A DNA stretch of 64,000 bases from Pyxicephalus adspersus (lineage: Eukaryota; Chordata; Amphibia; Anura; Pyxicephalidae): positions 128,969,926 through 129,033,925 of the forward strand of contig NC_092860.1 in assembly GCF_032062135.1 (NCBI RefSeq), in the 5' to 3' direction. Below, piece by piece: positions 1-13,207 of this stretch (its first letter is position 1; every line of letters starts with the position of its first letter). Under the pieces are notes generated by a model. It had not been told where the DNA came from. It did not search any database and saw only the letters and a list, made by a program, of their open reading frames with translations. Position numbers and translations under genes: made by a program.

Positions 1-2228
1 GCCACCCTTAGGACAGGAATGAAGATCTTTTTGGTTGAAGTTTCACTTTAGTATCATACCATTTCAAAAGGCAAAGCAGAGTAACACAAAACAGCCAATC
101 AGAACACCTCTTATACAGGTCTGACAATGGCAAACTAAAAGTTTATTTGTTATAATAAGTTACCATATTTGTGCACCATAACTCCCTCTACACTACTTTA
201 TTAAACAAGCTTGTAAAAGTATAATTTTCTATTCTTGTTACACAATAAATCTACTACAGAAATTCAATAAATGATAACAGTTTGCAATTTTGAGAATTAA
301 ACTCAGGATAAATCCAAATTTACACACAGCAGATGGTACACAAAATATAAATTAATTTAAAATAATTAAACATCCTGCCACATATCATTAATGAACTCTA
401 AAATATGTCATATTTTCTTCTGAAGATCAGGGCTGTGAAAGTCATATCACTGAGTTTGTCTGTCATTTGTAATTGTTAATGGTAATGGTAATGGTTATAT
501 TTTTGTAAAATACATGAATGGGAAAGTGTAAAACTGAACCAGCCTAGATGTATGAAAGTGCTAACACTTTTGACCTAGCCTTTTCCCACATTAGGTTCAA
601 GTTATCACTAATATGTGTTAAATGAGTGACATTTCAGCTCTTTATGGATCTTCACACCAGTCCACAATAAAATGATGGGTGACACTTTTGTAATGTGCCA
701 GAGAAGTGTAAGTGTGGAGGCTGCACCACATGCTAGTGTATGAGCTGTCATTTGCACCGTAGGGATGACAGTTCATAAATATATTAGGCTTTAGAAGAAG
801 ACCTTAATATGATGGTAATGGCTATGGCTACCAATATTTCTTTCCAGCACCATAAAGTTCCTCCATCACCACTGGCCCTGCAATTTAAACCATTCTGAAA
901 CAAACACTGGCCACAATGCCATCTGGTCTTTCCACTCACAAATACGTGGATACAATAAATGTATTAGAACGGGTGGTTGTTATGATGACTATATATAATG
1001 AATCTGCAGAAACCTACTACCCATAGCCTACCACCTTTATCATTCATTCCCAGTAGGATGTATTCAGAATATAATATTGTGAGAGAAATGAGAAGGTTTG
1101 CACCATCACATGCTGTACCCCCGTAGAGGACGATTTATTGTACATGGAAATTTCGGCCGGCTCTGCAGGGTACTTGATATTTTCCATTACAACCACTCCT
1201 TGAAAATCTATCTTTGTAGCTTGCTCTGATCTATGGATGTGCTCTGATCTATGGCTCTTATGGTTGGCTTTAATCTATGGTGCTGAACTATATCCATGTA
1301 GGAAAGAACTCCTGATTGGTTGATGAAATGCAAAACTGCTGTGTGGATGTGCAGGAATTGATTTATTGCTGGGCAAAATTGAGAGGACATGGTGGTGATA
1401 TCAAATACAAGATGATTTTCAACAACACAGTCCCATAACCAAGATCCGAGTGCAGTACCCTAGCACTACCTTAAATGCAACAGGAAAACCCTTTGAACCC
1501 CTTATTATAGCATTGCCTTACCCTTAAAGTGAACCAAAACTGAATGACATTTAGTTTGCTAAGGCCACTGTGTATCATAAACTACAATTTCTTTTGTTTT
1601 TTTGCTTTTTTGCTATTAATCACATGTAGCTTCTTTACATTCTCTTGTTGTCTACATGCACTCCGTTAATGTCTGCATGTCATTTCTCAAGGTGGGTTTC
1701 CTGATGATGACAACAGTGGAATATGCCTAATATATATGTTAAAAATATATACCTAATATATATGTTAAAACATGCAGTTTCTTTTGGATGTCATTTCGAC
1801 CGGGTGGCAATGCAGTAGAGAAAAAAAGTGTCCCCTATATACAAAGATGCCTGAACAAGGAACTTCATATCACTAGTTCATAATACTTTCACAAAATCTT
1901 TAGACTTAAATGATTAAAAATATACTTCAAAAATTGAACTTGCATTACCATGGCAAAGAGATGAGTTTTTCATGATTGGGCTTACCTCAACATTAATTGT
2001 TTAAACTCTAATTGTTTCATTTTACTTCATATATCATTTTCCAAATTAAACAGTCTCCTTTATGTTTGACGAAAAAAAAATGTGAGTAGGGAAAAATATT
2101 TAAAATGTACCTTCTTTTAAATAAAGAGTGATGCTGTTATATTTCTGGAGCAGCACTTTGAAACATGAACCGTTCATCTATTTTAAACAGAAGTCTTATT
2201 TCTGGAAGGTTTCTGAATTCAAAAAGGC
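1..2228. other. AT-rich noncoding stretch, no gene seen
   Basis: No open frame longer than 60 codons and no recognisable protein motif. Minor repeats only: three TAATGG units at about 477-496, a duplicated 'gctctgatctatgg' at 1223-1254 with a degenerate third copy near 1280, and a duplicated 'cctaatatatatgttaaaa' near 1727-1770. The stretch 1120-1170 is slightly richer in CpG but too short to be an island. Confidence 0.7.
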
Positions 2229-2411
2229 CAGGTGTGCACAGTATAATCCTCAAGGGCTGATAGCATGCTAGAGTTCTGGGATTTCTCTTAATTAACAGAT
2301 AATTAGCCAATTAACCTGCTCTCTATATCACTAAGGAAAATGTTTAAGAGCATGTTTCCCTGAATTCCACACCCGATTGCCACTCTTGAGGATACGTGTC
2401 ATGCACCCCTG
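2229..2411. mobile_element. hAT-like MITE with CAGGGGTGCA-type ends
   Basis: The left end begins 'caggtgtgcac' and runs into 'atcctcaagggc'. The reverse complement of the right end begins 'caggggtgcatg' and runs into 'atcctcaagagt'. These are imperfect terminal inverted repeats of about 30 bp, and nothing between them codes for protein. The CAGGGGTG terminus and the 'cctcaagggc' subterminal segment match a class of short non-autonomous hAT-type elements I remember from fish and amphibians. I could not find a matching 8-bp target duplication, so the copy is old or its exact ends are uncertain. Confidence 0.6.
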
Positions 2412-4774
2412 GTTTGGCTTGTTGGTGTGTCCTCCCCAAGCACCCAGCTGATGAGACAGCTGTAGTTATCATTACCATATGATACAGACCCTGGTTAATA
2501 GCCCTGAGATGATTTTACATCTAATTTCAGTTTTTTAAGATAATCTTGAAAAATGCATTTGTGAATCATCACTCCATTAGGAGATTTAGTCTTCACCCAA
2601 CACCATTAGCTACTCCCCAGTTGTTCCCATTGGAAAGATAATCTTAATGTTAGCTTGTCATTGCAATATGTGCATGTCACACAAAACTGATCTTGGTCTT
2701 GTGTACTACCTTGTATTCCCTACATTGCCAACTGTTTGCACAATGAGTCACCATTTATTCTTCGTTCTCTATGTCTTTGGTTTGCATTCAACCAGTTCAA
2801 AGGATAAAGAGCTGTCCAGTAACCTATGCAGGAAGCAATGGGATTTGGCAAATAGATTTGGATAACTTGAATGTACATAAAGTTTTCTAAGAAAACAATA
2901 CTTATTTTGTATCACAAGAAGAATTGACTCTGAAGTGGAGACTAGAAGAACAGAATCACACATTATTGGTTTTGCCACAGGGAACTATCAAAAAGATGTA
3001 TTGCCTTGACCGAGTCACATGATATCCAGTGGTACTCCAAAAATTTGTTAGAATTCATGTGAGCAATTTCTTTGGTTCATCTGATGGTCAGAAATTCCCT
3101 AGCAGGTAAGCTTTTAGTACCAGTTAACTTATAATATATAAATATAATGAAATTACCACAATGTCGGCACATGTGGCAGATGTAAGCCCTTTCCGAGTTC
3201 CTTTCTATGCCTCATAGCTAGTCGGGAAAAGAATCATGCTAGTCTAACTTTAGTTATCACTTTATTTTGAAGCTTGAGATTGAGTGGGAAAAAACGTAAA
3301 TGGTTGTGAACTTTTTTCTGCCTGTAACCCCATATCTCAGTTTCTTTCCTTTCACACCCATACAATAAATGGTAAAAACAGCTGTCACAGAAACAGAAAG
3401 GCATACACAGCAAAAACAATATTGTCAGAAGTTTTTTTAACAAGTGTCTAAAGTTTTATTCTCTTACTATAATACTAAAAATGTGTTTTTGTCTGTGGTC
3501 CTGCTAAAAAGATGTCCAATAACTTAATGTTTTTAAGGAAAGTTAAGAAAAAAATATTAGTTTGTTGTTTAAAATTAAGTCCTACAAATACTGTCATTAA
3601 GTACATTTCATGACAGTCATAATTAAAATGTTTATTTACCCTCACCGACAATTACTACTTTTTATTTTGGTTAGAGGACTCTTTATTGCTACACCCCTAT
3701 ATCCGTTTCTTTCTTTCCAGTGCTATTTCTAATTAAACCCACTTTCTTCAACACGGAAAACAATTAAAGAGTATTAAACATTCTACCTAAAGCATCTGTT
3801 GAAATTTTGTTTCACTAGTAATCAATTCAGTGGAACCTTTTCAGAAATACTCGTGATGCCGCCATACAATTTGCTGTAGACTTTGCTATTCACATCTTGA
3901 CATTCTCTTCATGACCCTGGCACAGTCTTTCATTACTGTTAGATAATATCTTTGCTAGGTAATACCTGACAATAGGATGACTAATGAAGAAAGAATGAGA
4001 AGCCAAGGTTGGAGCAGAGAGTGATAAATGACAATCAACGTTGGAATAATACGAAAAATAAAAACAGCTATTTAATGTGTCTAGCCGAGTGCGTCTATCC
4101 TTCACGTAAGCCGTGTTTCTCTGACTGGCCTAATTCACATTTGTGGTAAGTACAAAGAGTTCGGAAAAGTCATTATTTCCCATGTGATACGTCTTCAGAA
4201 AACAAGGCTATAGGGAAGGCTGCTACAGATGTTTTGACCAAGGCTAGCACCGGAAAATTTTGGAAACAAGTACAGACATATCCACAGATCAATGAATAGT
4301 TCTCATGTAACCAGAAAGAAAGCATGTCTTGAATGCATATACTCCAAGAGCAAGATTAAGTTGTAAGAAAGAACAAAGAAATATGGTTGGCAAGGTAACA
4401 ATTCCTTTTTTTTTTCTTTTGATTGGCTAAACACACAAGCTGGCTTCTGTACAAAACCATAACAGTTCACTAAAGGTAAATTATATAAAGATTTCTATAC
4501 AAGAGTTTTAAAGTGTAGGTATAGCAAATCTTTTTTCATTTGATAGAATAGGGAAGGATACCTAACCTTGGTAGTTTATGTTTTGATGCTTTCTGCTTCA
4601 GAAACGCAACATAAAATTAGAGAAAATCTAACAAATTTAGAGGAATTCCCCTCTTAGGCAGTTGTCCCCAAAACAGGTATTCCTTTGTAAGATTTCTCCT
4701 TACCTTTTCCTCTAAAAGTTTAGATTTTACTTTTCCCAGATGACAAGATGCACCAGTAAAAAATGGGACTCCGT
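2412..4774. other. Noncoding stretch, nothing recognised
   Basis: Only short uninformative open frames (up to about 72 codons, both strands). No RNA gene, splice-like exon, tandem array or recognised repeat. Composition is uniformly AT-rich. Confidence 0.65.
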
Positions 4775-4996
4775 GGGCTTGATTTTAATATGCTCCACAA
4801 GACTGGAGAAGATAGACTATCATGGGAGAATCTGGGTGACCCAGAAAACCTTAAATGGATAAGTTCTAGGATTGAAAACATTTGGCAACTAATAACTATA
4901 TATTAAAAAAATCCATTCCAGATTTGCAGGTTAACCCAAGTATTAGCATAAATATCTATCTTCTCCAGTATTGGAGAGCTTTAATAAATCGGGCCC
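4775..4996. mobile_element. Foldback MITE, GGGCCTGATTTATTAAAGC family, old copy
   Basis: The 222-bp segment starts 'gggcttgattttaatatgct' and ends 'ggagagctttaataaatc' plus 'gggccc', so the two ends are inverted copies. Next to each end lies a second inverted pair, 'ctggagaagatag' and 'ctatcttctccag', and the middle is also self-complementary ('gggtgaccca' against 'ggttaaccca'). The same terminal sequence occurs at 15385-15607 and, in nearly perfect form, at 27150-27266. Its length is one base different from the 15.4-kb copy. It codes for nothing. Flanking bases 'gactcc' and 'ggagtc' extend the inversion, so the true ends may lie about 8 bp further out. The transposase superfamily is not determined. 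Confidence 0.8.
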
Positions 4997-5559
4997 AGGG
5001 AGTCTAGATACTTCTCACTCCAAAACCAACAAAAAGTTTTGCCTAGATCTGACTTATTAGTAGGACTGATTTTAGCCAAATTGATGATTACCAATTTATG
5101 GCCAACAAAATATGCAGGGAAATATGAAACTCTCAGTTTGACTCATTGACCTGCTAGCAAGAGTTCAACTAAAACACCTATAGAGACATTTAGGCATAGG
5201 AAAGATATTGTTGAAGGGTATGTGAACGTGTACATTGACCTTAATTCAAATACAGATCATCTATGTAACTGCTGACATGAAATTCCAAATCTCAGAAAGA
5301 GGGAGCAACTAGAATGATTTGTAGAATGAAGGAGGCCTCCTATCCATATAAGTCCAAGATGAAATCACAGAACATTCTGCACCTGCTTCTTTCATCTTTC
5401 AAAGTGAAAAATATTCACGTTTGACTGGTGTACATCTCTACATAGAGGAAAAAAAAATCTAAACCTCTCATGCTTGTCTCCTTACAAATTTGCATTTGTA
5501 CAAATGAAAAAATAACATCTTAAAAGCCTGCTCATCAGCAGGAAGCTACAAATGACAAG

Positions 5560-5760
5560 CCACCATCGTGTTTTCTTTGTCCTTTGTTTTGGATGTGCAT
5601 TGTTATTTTTTAATTGATGAATAACGGCTTGTTAGGCTCCTATGTGTTTAAAACATAAGCAGCTGTACGCAGGTAGTGAATCATAGCACAGATCATTTGC
5701 ATTTACAGGGTAAGACTTTAATTATGTTGCCAGATGAATTCCTTAGTGCAAATCCACCCA
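5560..5760. promoter_or_regulatory. Candidate conserved noncoding element with SOX- and POU-like sites
   Basis: A repeat-free segment with several sequences resembling developmental enhancer sites: 'cctttgttttg' (5581) and 'cattgttat' (5599), which fit the SOX consensus; an exact octamer 'atttgcat' (5695-5702), the POU consensus; and AT-rich homeodomain cores ('taattgat', 'ttaattat'). The motifs are seen directly. That they act as an enhancer is inference, because such short motifs also occur by chance in AT-rich DNA. No target gene is visible in the window. Confidence 0.2.
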
Positions 5761-6639
5761 AACCCTACAAATACATTCCAGATGTTTGTATTAATAATTA
5801 ATGCAGTTTATGCATGCAAGGTGTATATGGATGTTATAGGATGATATATTAAAACTTTATGGGAATTGTATGTATTATTTGTTAGCTTGTGCTTGGAACC
5901 CAAATACTTAAATGTATCTTCCCATAAAAATGGGCACTTTACCCCACCATGACCAGTTTCATCATCTTGTCCAGATGTCAACTATGGCACCCAATTTATT
6001 CCAACAGTGCAATATACTAAAAAAGTGCAAAAAACAGTGCATAAAGTGTACAAAGTTATAGCAGCAACGTTTAAGTTTACTGCAGCTAAATTAACAAGAC
6101 ACTCAAAGACTTCCATTGCCTATGCCATTTTGAGCACAGTCACTGCACCCTGCACCACCTCAGTAATCCTGTTTTAATTTTTCAGTGTTGTGTCCATTAT
6201 AATCCTTTTGGAAACTGCACAGAGAAAACATGACTGACAAATAAGAAAGCTCTTCTGTGACATCCACTAATTTGGTCTCTTTCCCAGTTTGTCTCCCCTC
6301 ACGTAATAAGCTGTTTGAATTTCCGCAATAATAATATTAAATCTTTAATCCATGGTGTTTCACATAGAGAACCTACAGTGAGCACAGCTCCTATACAGCC
6401 TATGAGAGAGAAATCATTTTCAGAGCTGAAAACTACAGAGGGGATTCTACAGCCTGGAAGCAAACATGGCCATTGATCCCTACAAATCATCCGACAAGAC
6501 AAGGAAAACATTCTTGATTAATCTCCAGCCATGCTCTTTAATGAATTATGTGGAATAAATTAAAAACTTACACACTATTATATTATTTATCTGTGTAATC
6601 GAGAAGGGGAACAATGACAGTATTATGAGTATTCGGAGA

Positions 6640-6900
6640 TGACCATTCAAGCCAAGCGTGGAACGCAGCTGAAAGACCAATAATTATAAATGTCAGATGA
6701 ATGGGCGCTGACGAAGCTAGATGAGTGTTTTGTATAAAAATGCAATAGAATGCAAAAGGACTGGGATAAACATAGGGCCATTGATGAATTACACGCTGTA
6801 ATTAGCTTCCACTGTATAGATTCTCGCTCCTTATATGCCTTAACAAAGATCTCTCCGCTTGCTTGGAAAAGAATTGACATTTATAGAAGCTAGGCTGTTC
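6640..6900. promoter_or_regulatory. Candidate conserved noncoding element
   Basis: This segment stands out from its AT-rich surroundings. It has balanced base composition, no repeat similarity within the window, several intact CpGs ('aagcgtggaacgcag', 'gggcgctgacgaag', 'attacacgctg'), and homeodomain-like cores ('ccaataattataaatg', 'gtaattagc') together with an 'aacaaag' SOX-like core. This texture is typical of vertebrate conserved noncoding elements. I have no alignment, so the call rests on appearance alone. It is not coding: all frames are broken within about 77 codons and show no family features. Confidence 0.25.
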
Positions 6901-7970
6901 CACTGGTATTTAGAATAGTTTGCCATAACTGGGATTTTACAATTTCTGATGGATAAAAGGATAAAAGCCGAACGTAAACTAAAACATTTTTATAGAACAG
7001 TAAAGAAGCAGTAAACAATCGTGCTAGTGGTAGTGCTCGACTTTCCTATTAGAAAGCAGGTTATGTTCTGCATGAAAACTGCTATGGAAGCACCAGGCAA
7101 TTTTAATTTGTTATTAGATTAAACAGTAGAGAAATAGTAACCAAGTGCACAGCTAGTGATGAGCTTTTATATAACCAAGCATGGCATGTTCCGCAAAGAA
7201 ACATTTGTAGCAGTCCCATGTAATAATGGCAAGTTTATAAGCAAATATCATCTAGTGGAGACAAAAGACTGACAGAGAATTAAACATTTCTCCACCATAC
7301 AAAAATATTTGTTCATTTTCTTGCAATAGAGTTTAGGGTTTGAGGACTACACAAAACTGGTATTTTCATTTTGTGTCATGCACAATTATTGGATAACATG
7401 CTGGCTTTTTCCACCAGTATTCTCATTTTGCATACTCACTATGATCAGAAATTATGAAAATGATGATGTCCATAAAAACTCCAGAAAGAGACACTTTGAC
7501 CTTTTTGGAGGGAACTGCTTGAAAATATCACCCATCAGGCTCACAAAAAAGTTTAGTATCAGGCAATAAGGAAATAAATGTTGTGTGTGAATTTGGAGTT
7601 AAATGTAAGTAAGAATGTTTATAGATAAATATAGATGTCAGTTCTAACCGATGCCCAATTTCTCAGAAACTTTTTTTTTTTTAGTGATTCATAGATGGAC
7701 AAGTTTACTCATTCTCCATGCATTTCAGTGCACTTTGTTGTCACATCATTAGGCAGATTGTCTAATAAATAATGAGAAGATAGGTCAGCACCAATACCTT
7801 GCAGTCCTAGGTTTGGTTTTCATTGAGAATTCTGTATTTTTGTATCAGTATATTATTATTTTTCACTTGCGTTGTATAGTACGCTGGTATGTAAGTTCTA
7901 CTGTGTCAAACCTGGAAACAGTCCAGTCTGTCAATAGGTTCCTACTAGGCAGGTACAAAGGTTTAAAAAA

Positions 7971-8010
7971 TAAATTAATAAAAAAAGTAATAAATTAATA
8001 AAAAAAGTAA
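7971..8010. repeat. 20-bp perfect tandem duplication
   Basis: The unit 'taaattaataaaaaaagtaa' occurs twice in direct succession (7971-7990, 7991-8010) and is followed by further A-rich sequence to about 8032. A simple-sequence slippage product. Confidence 0.9.
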
Positions 8011-10460
8011 TAATAAAGTAAAAAAAAAAATAGTTTTTGGATTATTTGAACCTATAAAATACAAAATAACCAATAGACCCTCTAAAGTACATTGATCACC
8101 TAGATAATACTCTAAAAAGCCATGGGGCGCCTCTTTGTAGTGTTGAGGGCTGTTTTACCTTCTTCCTATTAGCCATTAATATAATGTTCAAGAAGTAGTA
8201 AAAGAAGACATTTGTTTTGTAAAATAAGGTAAACATATAAAAAAAATCTTTTGAAATCACCTTAACGTCTTAAAGTATATATATATTAGTTTAGTCATTA
8301 AGTTTTTAGATATGTTAAAATGCAGCTCTAGTCTGAAAATAAAAAAACACTGTATACCAAGCACTCCTGTCCGGTAATGTATGTGACAAACCACTTTCAT
8401 GCCTCTATCCCTGACTGATGATCTGCCTACCTAGCACACTCCAGGATGGTTGTTATTACAGATTCCAATGAAATTATATCATTTTTAAGCTGCTATCCAG
8501 TTGGCAGGAAATTTGACCTAAAACAACACTGAAAACTCCAGGAAAGAGAACTCATTTTATTTTAGCATTTATTAATGTAATGTGATTCTACATCCTTTGT
8601 TCCAAAAAATGAACATACGCTGTTTTTAGTTTTTCAGAATAAATTATGTGAGATCAGCTGAAGATTTTTTCCCTTTTTTTTAGTATTTTTAGTGTGTATC
8701 TCTCAGCTTGAGTTTTGCAGTAGTTGACAGGAATGCAGAAGCAAATATCAGGAAGGGTCAAGTAAGTTTTACTGAAGCATTGTCACATTACTCTAAACCA
8801 GGTAACACAGCAGCAGTTTACTTTTTAAGGTGACAGAAAAGCTTTTGCTTGTAATATAATAAATACAATAATGTATGATAAAATCTCCTTCCTTGTTATA
8901 TTAAGCTTTAGTAAATAAGTTGACCTTAGATGGCAAATCATAAGATCCATTAGATCATTTATTATGCAATGTAAAGATTTTACATTATATTGTTACAAGT
9001 TCACAAAATGGTAAAAAATGGTGACCTGGCGGTATGCAGGAACCTGCTTTGCATACCTTGTGGCTAGCAAGACTTATTAAGCCAGTACAAGTATTGCTAA
9101 CCACCATAATGCCTGGCCACGGACAACTAATTAGCTGTCAGGTAGCACTTAGCAAATTGCGCTCCTAAGAGACATGTTAGCTAAGTAATAGTAGTATTCA
9201 TATCGAATTCCTGGGAATTTTTTCTGTATAGCATTACACAGAAAAAAAGAGTTTTTTGAAAAGTTGTATTGTTATATACTTTTTATTGCTTAGCACACAC
9301 ATGCTCAGTCATGTGTAAGTGTAATATGTATAGGTTTTTATTACATCTTATAGAGTTCACAGTCCTCCCTCTGCAATGCCGTCCTCTACAGATGGAAACC
9401 ACCATCTTTATTCAGACATTATCCAGAGTCAGCATCTAATCCGGGACTAAGATGCTGGCTCAAAGATGACACAACCATCTAAATCCTGGTGCAATGTACA
9501 GTTCTTGGCTGTGGTTACAAACGTCTGACACTGATCAGCTCCCTACAACAGCTGTTGCTGTCTGATCAGTGGGAAATAAGGGATTAGGAAATGTTTTCTC
9601 CTGCCCTCAGCAGACTGGTGACATCATCTCACCCTAGACAAAGTTTCTTGGCCGAAACTCAGTAACTATATTTTAATGATAAAAGACTGAGTTGTGCTTT
9701 TTATTGTACTGGTATTGGATATTGTGGTATGTCAGCAATTTATTCACGCAGGTCCATGATACGAGATGTCCTTTGGTTGGTTGCTGTAACCTGATGTCCC
9801 TTCACATATAGTCACTGCACTACTTTATTTAATAAGCCTTGCTGATGTTTTCCCATATTTTCCATTTATTAGAAAATATATACAGCATCTGTTTATGATG
9901 TCATCATGAGCCTTAAGGCAGTGCTTGATTTATGTGTTATATGCAAGGGTGGGGTATGTTTTATTAGCTGTCTATGTTACTTACACTTTAGTTGTCCCCT
10001 GAATATACACATACATATACAAGAACATTCAAATACCTATGTTGGGTGTATAAACTCCCCATATTCCCAAAGCACTTGCAAATGCAAATGCCTGCAATTA
10101 GTTCTTCTGGCTCATATGTTGTACAGTTCATACGGAGCCAAAACCACAAAAAGCCTGAAAGCATCTAAAAAGATTATTAAACATGATACGAAAACCACAG
10201 TGAATTAACTAAGAATGTTCTGTGCAATCTTGTATTTTAAATAAAATGTCCATATCTGCGCTTTTATGCTTCTAATTAAATGCATTATTGTACAGTCTAT
10301 CTCAAAACTTCTATTTTCACAACTGAAATTCATTTAATGCATCAATTTCCTAGAGTTAAGCGTTATTTACTGAATATGCTATTTAGACATTTGACTTAGA
10401 GTATCCGTAGAGATAATGGTTTAACAATAATGCTGAAAGGTCTTTGCATATTTCAGATGG

Positions 10461-10568
10461 TTCTCATTCATCCAGGTCATAGTACTGCTAGTAGTTGTTA
10501 GTCACAGGTCTTGGTATAGATATTAATGGTTAGTCACATGTCATAGTATAGCTAGTAGTGGTTAGTAG
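10461..10568. repeat. Degenerate 32-bp tandem repeat, about three units
   Basis: Two adjacent 32-bp units begin 'gttagtcacaggtcttgg' and 'gttagtcacatgtcatag'. A third, more diverged unit lies just upstream ('caggtcatagtactgctag') and a partial one follows ('ggttagtag'). Units differ at several positions, so the array is old. It is noncoding. Confidence 0.75.
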
Positions 10569-10959
10569 AATTGAACTAAACTTGTTTTATATTGCTGAGG
10601 AAAATATCGCCACTTATACTAAAAGGGTTCTAATGAGTTTAAATTACTCAGGAGCATCTTAGCATTTATACTCACATGGGTATCGTACTCACCATAACTC
10701 AATCACCATGGTATCATAAGTGTGTCATAGCAGCAGATGTGATTTATGCATTATCTTCTTGTAAACTCAACATCTGCCTTGATGTTCTCATGAGATGAGG
10801 TTGATTCCATTAAGGTGACTTAATGTGAGTTAATAATGGCGAGTTATCCCTGAGTAGAACTGTACCAGTTGGGTATGTTCCCAATGTTTATAATTCTACG
10901 CAAGGGGTGGTTTCAGCAACAGAAATGTCCACCAACATAAATATAAACACAAAATATAC

Positions 10960-11450
10960 AGCCTTCCGACCCTGTCTCTGACACTCTTCAGAGGTATCAA
11001 TCCCATAGATCTTTGGGAGAACTTCTTGCCTCTCCCAGCATACAGGCTACACACAGCCTGTCCACCTGAGCCACCTGGCCTCTATTCACCTAGTTTCAGG
11101 GACAGGTGCCCTTTTATTATCAGCCAGATGCTTCCTAGCTGTCCTCAATCTGGCCTGGAAGAACGATGGAGTGCCTGGCCCACCCCATTCTTCTAGAATC
11201 CTCCGGACTTGTATCCCAAAAAAAACAGAGCCACAAATCTGCAGCAACACAATAACTCATGGCCCTATCCAGGCTCTTTAATCCCTTTTCAGGGTTTAAT
11301 TAAGGTACATGATGAATTTGGCACCACATATTTCATTCTACTACAATATATGGTAAGGTTCATACAAACAAGCCCTTTATTCTTTAGCATACCTGGTATA
11401 TTGGTCCAGGGTCAAATGTTCGTGCAGCTAAAATAAAAGCACAGATCTAG
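10960..11450. repeat. GC-richer segment, possible decayed interspersed repeat
   Basis: This half kilobase has clearly higher GC than its flanks and a C/T-rich, CpG-depleted texture ('cctctcccagc', 'ccacctgagccacctgg') unlike the neighbouring AT-rich sequence. It resembles a repeat seen in frog genomes, but I cannot assign a class or define its ends. A 75-codon open frame (11209-11436) inside it has no recognisable feature. No terminal repeats were found. Confidence 0.3.
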
Positions 11451-11916
11451 TGCATTTAGCATATACAATCTTTAATCATATTAAAACAAAGATATTGGAA
11501 TGTCTTTATTTACTCCTCTATCTTGAAACCTGAGCAAGTTGTCTTTTTGTTTTTTTATTTCTTTGCTGGCAGGTAATATATCCAGCTTCAAATTCATCCA
11601 TCTGTCAACAATTTAAAGCACAGAATATTACCTTTTTACTCAATGGAGGTGGAAACCTGAAGGTTTTTTTCTACTGTATTACAGCTCATTGAAAAGAATA
11701 AAATACCCAAAATGGATATTTTAAACATAAAAATCAGTGGGTTTTGTAATTCCTGTCTTCTTATTTGCCTTGGATGCTTCGACAGTTGGAACCTTATGGC
11801 CTAATTCATCACACTGTACTTGTCCACTTGAGAGTTGTGTTTGTGGCATGTCTTGGTCTTGATCTTGGCCCCAAAACCATGCAGGCATCATGAAATCGGA
11901 GTTTATTCAGCAACAG

Positions 11917-12010
11917 TTTAAGGAACCCCTAGCAATCTCTGGAGGAACCCTGGATAAGAATGGCTGATCTACAGCCTTCATGCTTATGCGGTAAGCCAAA
12001 GGAATAGAAC
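11917..12010 (-). repeat. Dispersed frog-type repeat fragment ('ccagggttcct' family)
   Basis: The reverse complement reads 'ccagggttcct', then about 17 diverged bases, then 'ggttcctt'. The copy at 25434-25572 on the plus strand has 'ccagggttcctcaagaag' and then 'aggttccttg', so the two share a core of about 36 bp. The family resembles a multicopy frog repeat I remember. Only the core (11919-11953) is solid; the outer boundary is a guess. Confidence 0.5.
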
Positions 12011-13207
12011 AACTGGTCAAAACTGTGCACCTGCCATTCCCTTTACAAGGGAAGATATGCTGGTGGGCAGAGGGTGGCTGATAAAGAGGACAATGCCAGT
12101 ACAGACCGTCTAAATGGGGCCAGCTTCTATGTGTTACTATCAATCAAGGAATGGGGTCTAAAGCTGCCTAAAGTGTCTATGGCCCCGTTCTGCCTTAATT
12201 TGCCTCTGGCTGTGTAGTACAGCTCTGTATACTGTTTATTTATGTATGAAGCAGCTACCATATATGCTGCTATAAATCTGACCTCTATTTACTAATGCAG
12301 AAGTGAAGCACCATGCACCACCGGCTCCTGTTTGCTCATATGCTGCTTGGTGTCAAGGTCCGTGTCATGGTATTTAACAGACTGGGGGGAGAGAGGATTT
12401 CACGCATGACTTACCTCACAGCAGATAAATGTGACAGTATGGTAATCAGAGATGTTTCAATTTTGTACCATGCATCCATTTTTTTTAAATCCAGACTCCT
12501 GCTATTGTCCTGTTGAGAAATGTGCCGGGTAACATGGTGTGTTTATTGACAGGAGTTTATTTTGCAGAAAGAGATGAAATGCACATTTTCCCCTATTCAC
12601 CTTGTAATTTTAGGGACGTAAACCTTTGTTCAGTTATAAAACTAGAAGAAAAGGCTCAAGAACAAGTAATTCCAACCATATGTTGCTTTCATGCCTTCCA
12701 AAAACCTTTCATTCTGTACAACTGCAGTTATTAGTAAGGCAAACAGAACATAGTGGTTGAAGCTCTCGATTTCTCAGCAGAATTTATAAATCTATTTAGT
12801 AAAGTAATTGCAGCTGTTTAAAAGAGAGTTAAATGTGCACATTACATATAAAGAAAGGAAAAAAAGGTCTTAAGACCTAATAATTTAGAAAGTCCCCTCC
12901 TACCTGCCACCCTGCCAGCATATGACTGATGAAGTCCTCCCATTTCCTATGTGAATTTATGAAGTAATAATAATATTTTTTCCAATTAACCCCTCTCTGA
13001 AGTATCATAACCATCAGACTGCAGCAAGTTTCTTCTATGCAATGTGAATATGTAATTGGGCCCATAGCAGTGATCGCAGAAAAGGTGAAGGTCGCATATC
13101 AGAATTTCAGAATAAAGCACGGCTAACCAGGTCACTAACCACACTTTTCTCTACTGTGGTTAGATAAATAGAGGATTCTACAATAAAAGTCAATCTTAGT
13201 AATCATT
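12011..13207. other. Noncoding stretch, nothing recognised
   Basis: Short unsupported open frames of 62 to 78 codons on both strands (12313-12516, 12513-12734 and others). None has a domain, and codon use does not differ from background. Confidence 0.6.

Larger units (their letters stand above)
4997..10460. other. Long single-copy noncoding stretch
   Basis: No convincing gene: the longest open frame is 100 codons at 9906-10208, with no domain and ordinary AT-rich codons. It holds two candidate conserved noncoding elements and a 20-bp tandem duplication, both listed separately. At 9529-9571 there is a small hairpin, 'cactgatcag' paired with 'ctgatcagtg', inside a slightly GC-richer segment (9360-9660) that may be a decayed repeat I cannot name. 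Confidence 0.6.
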
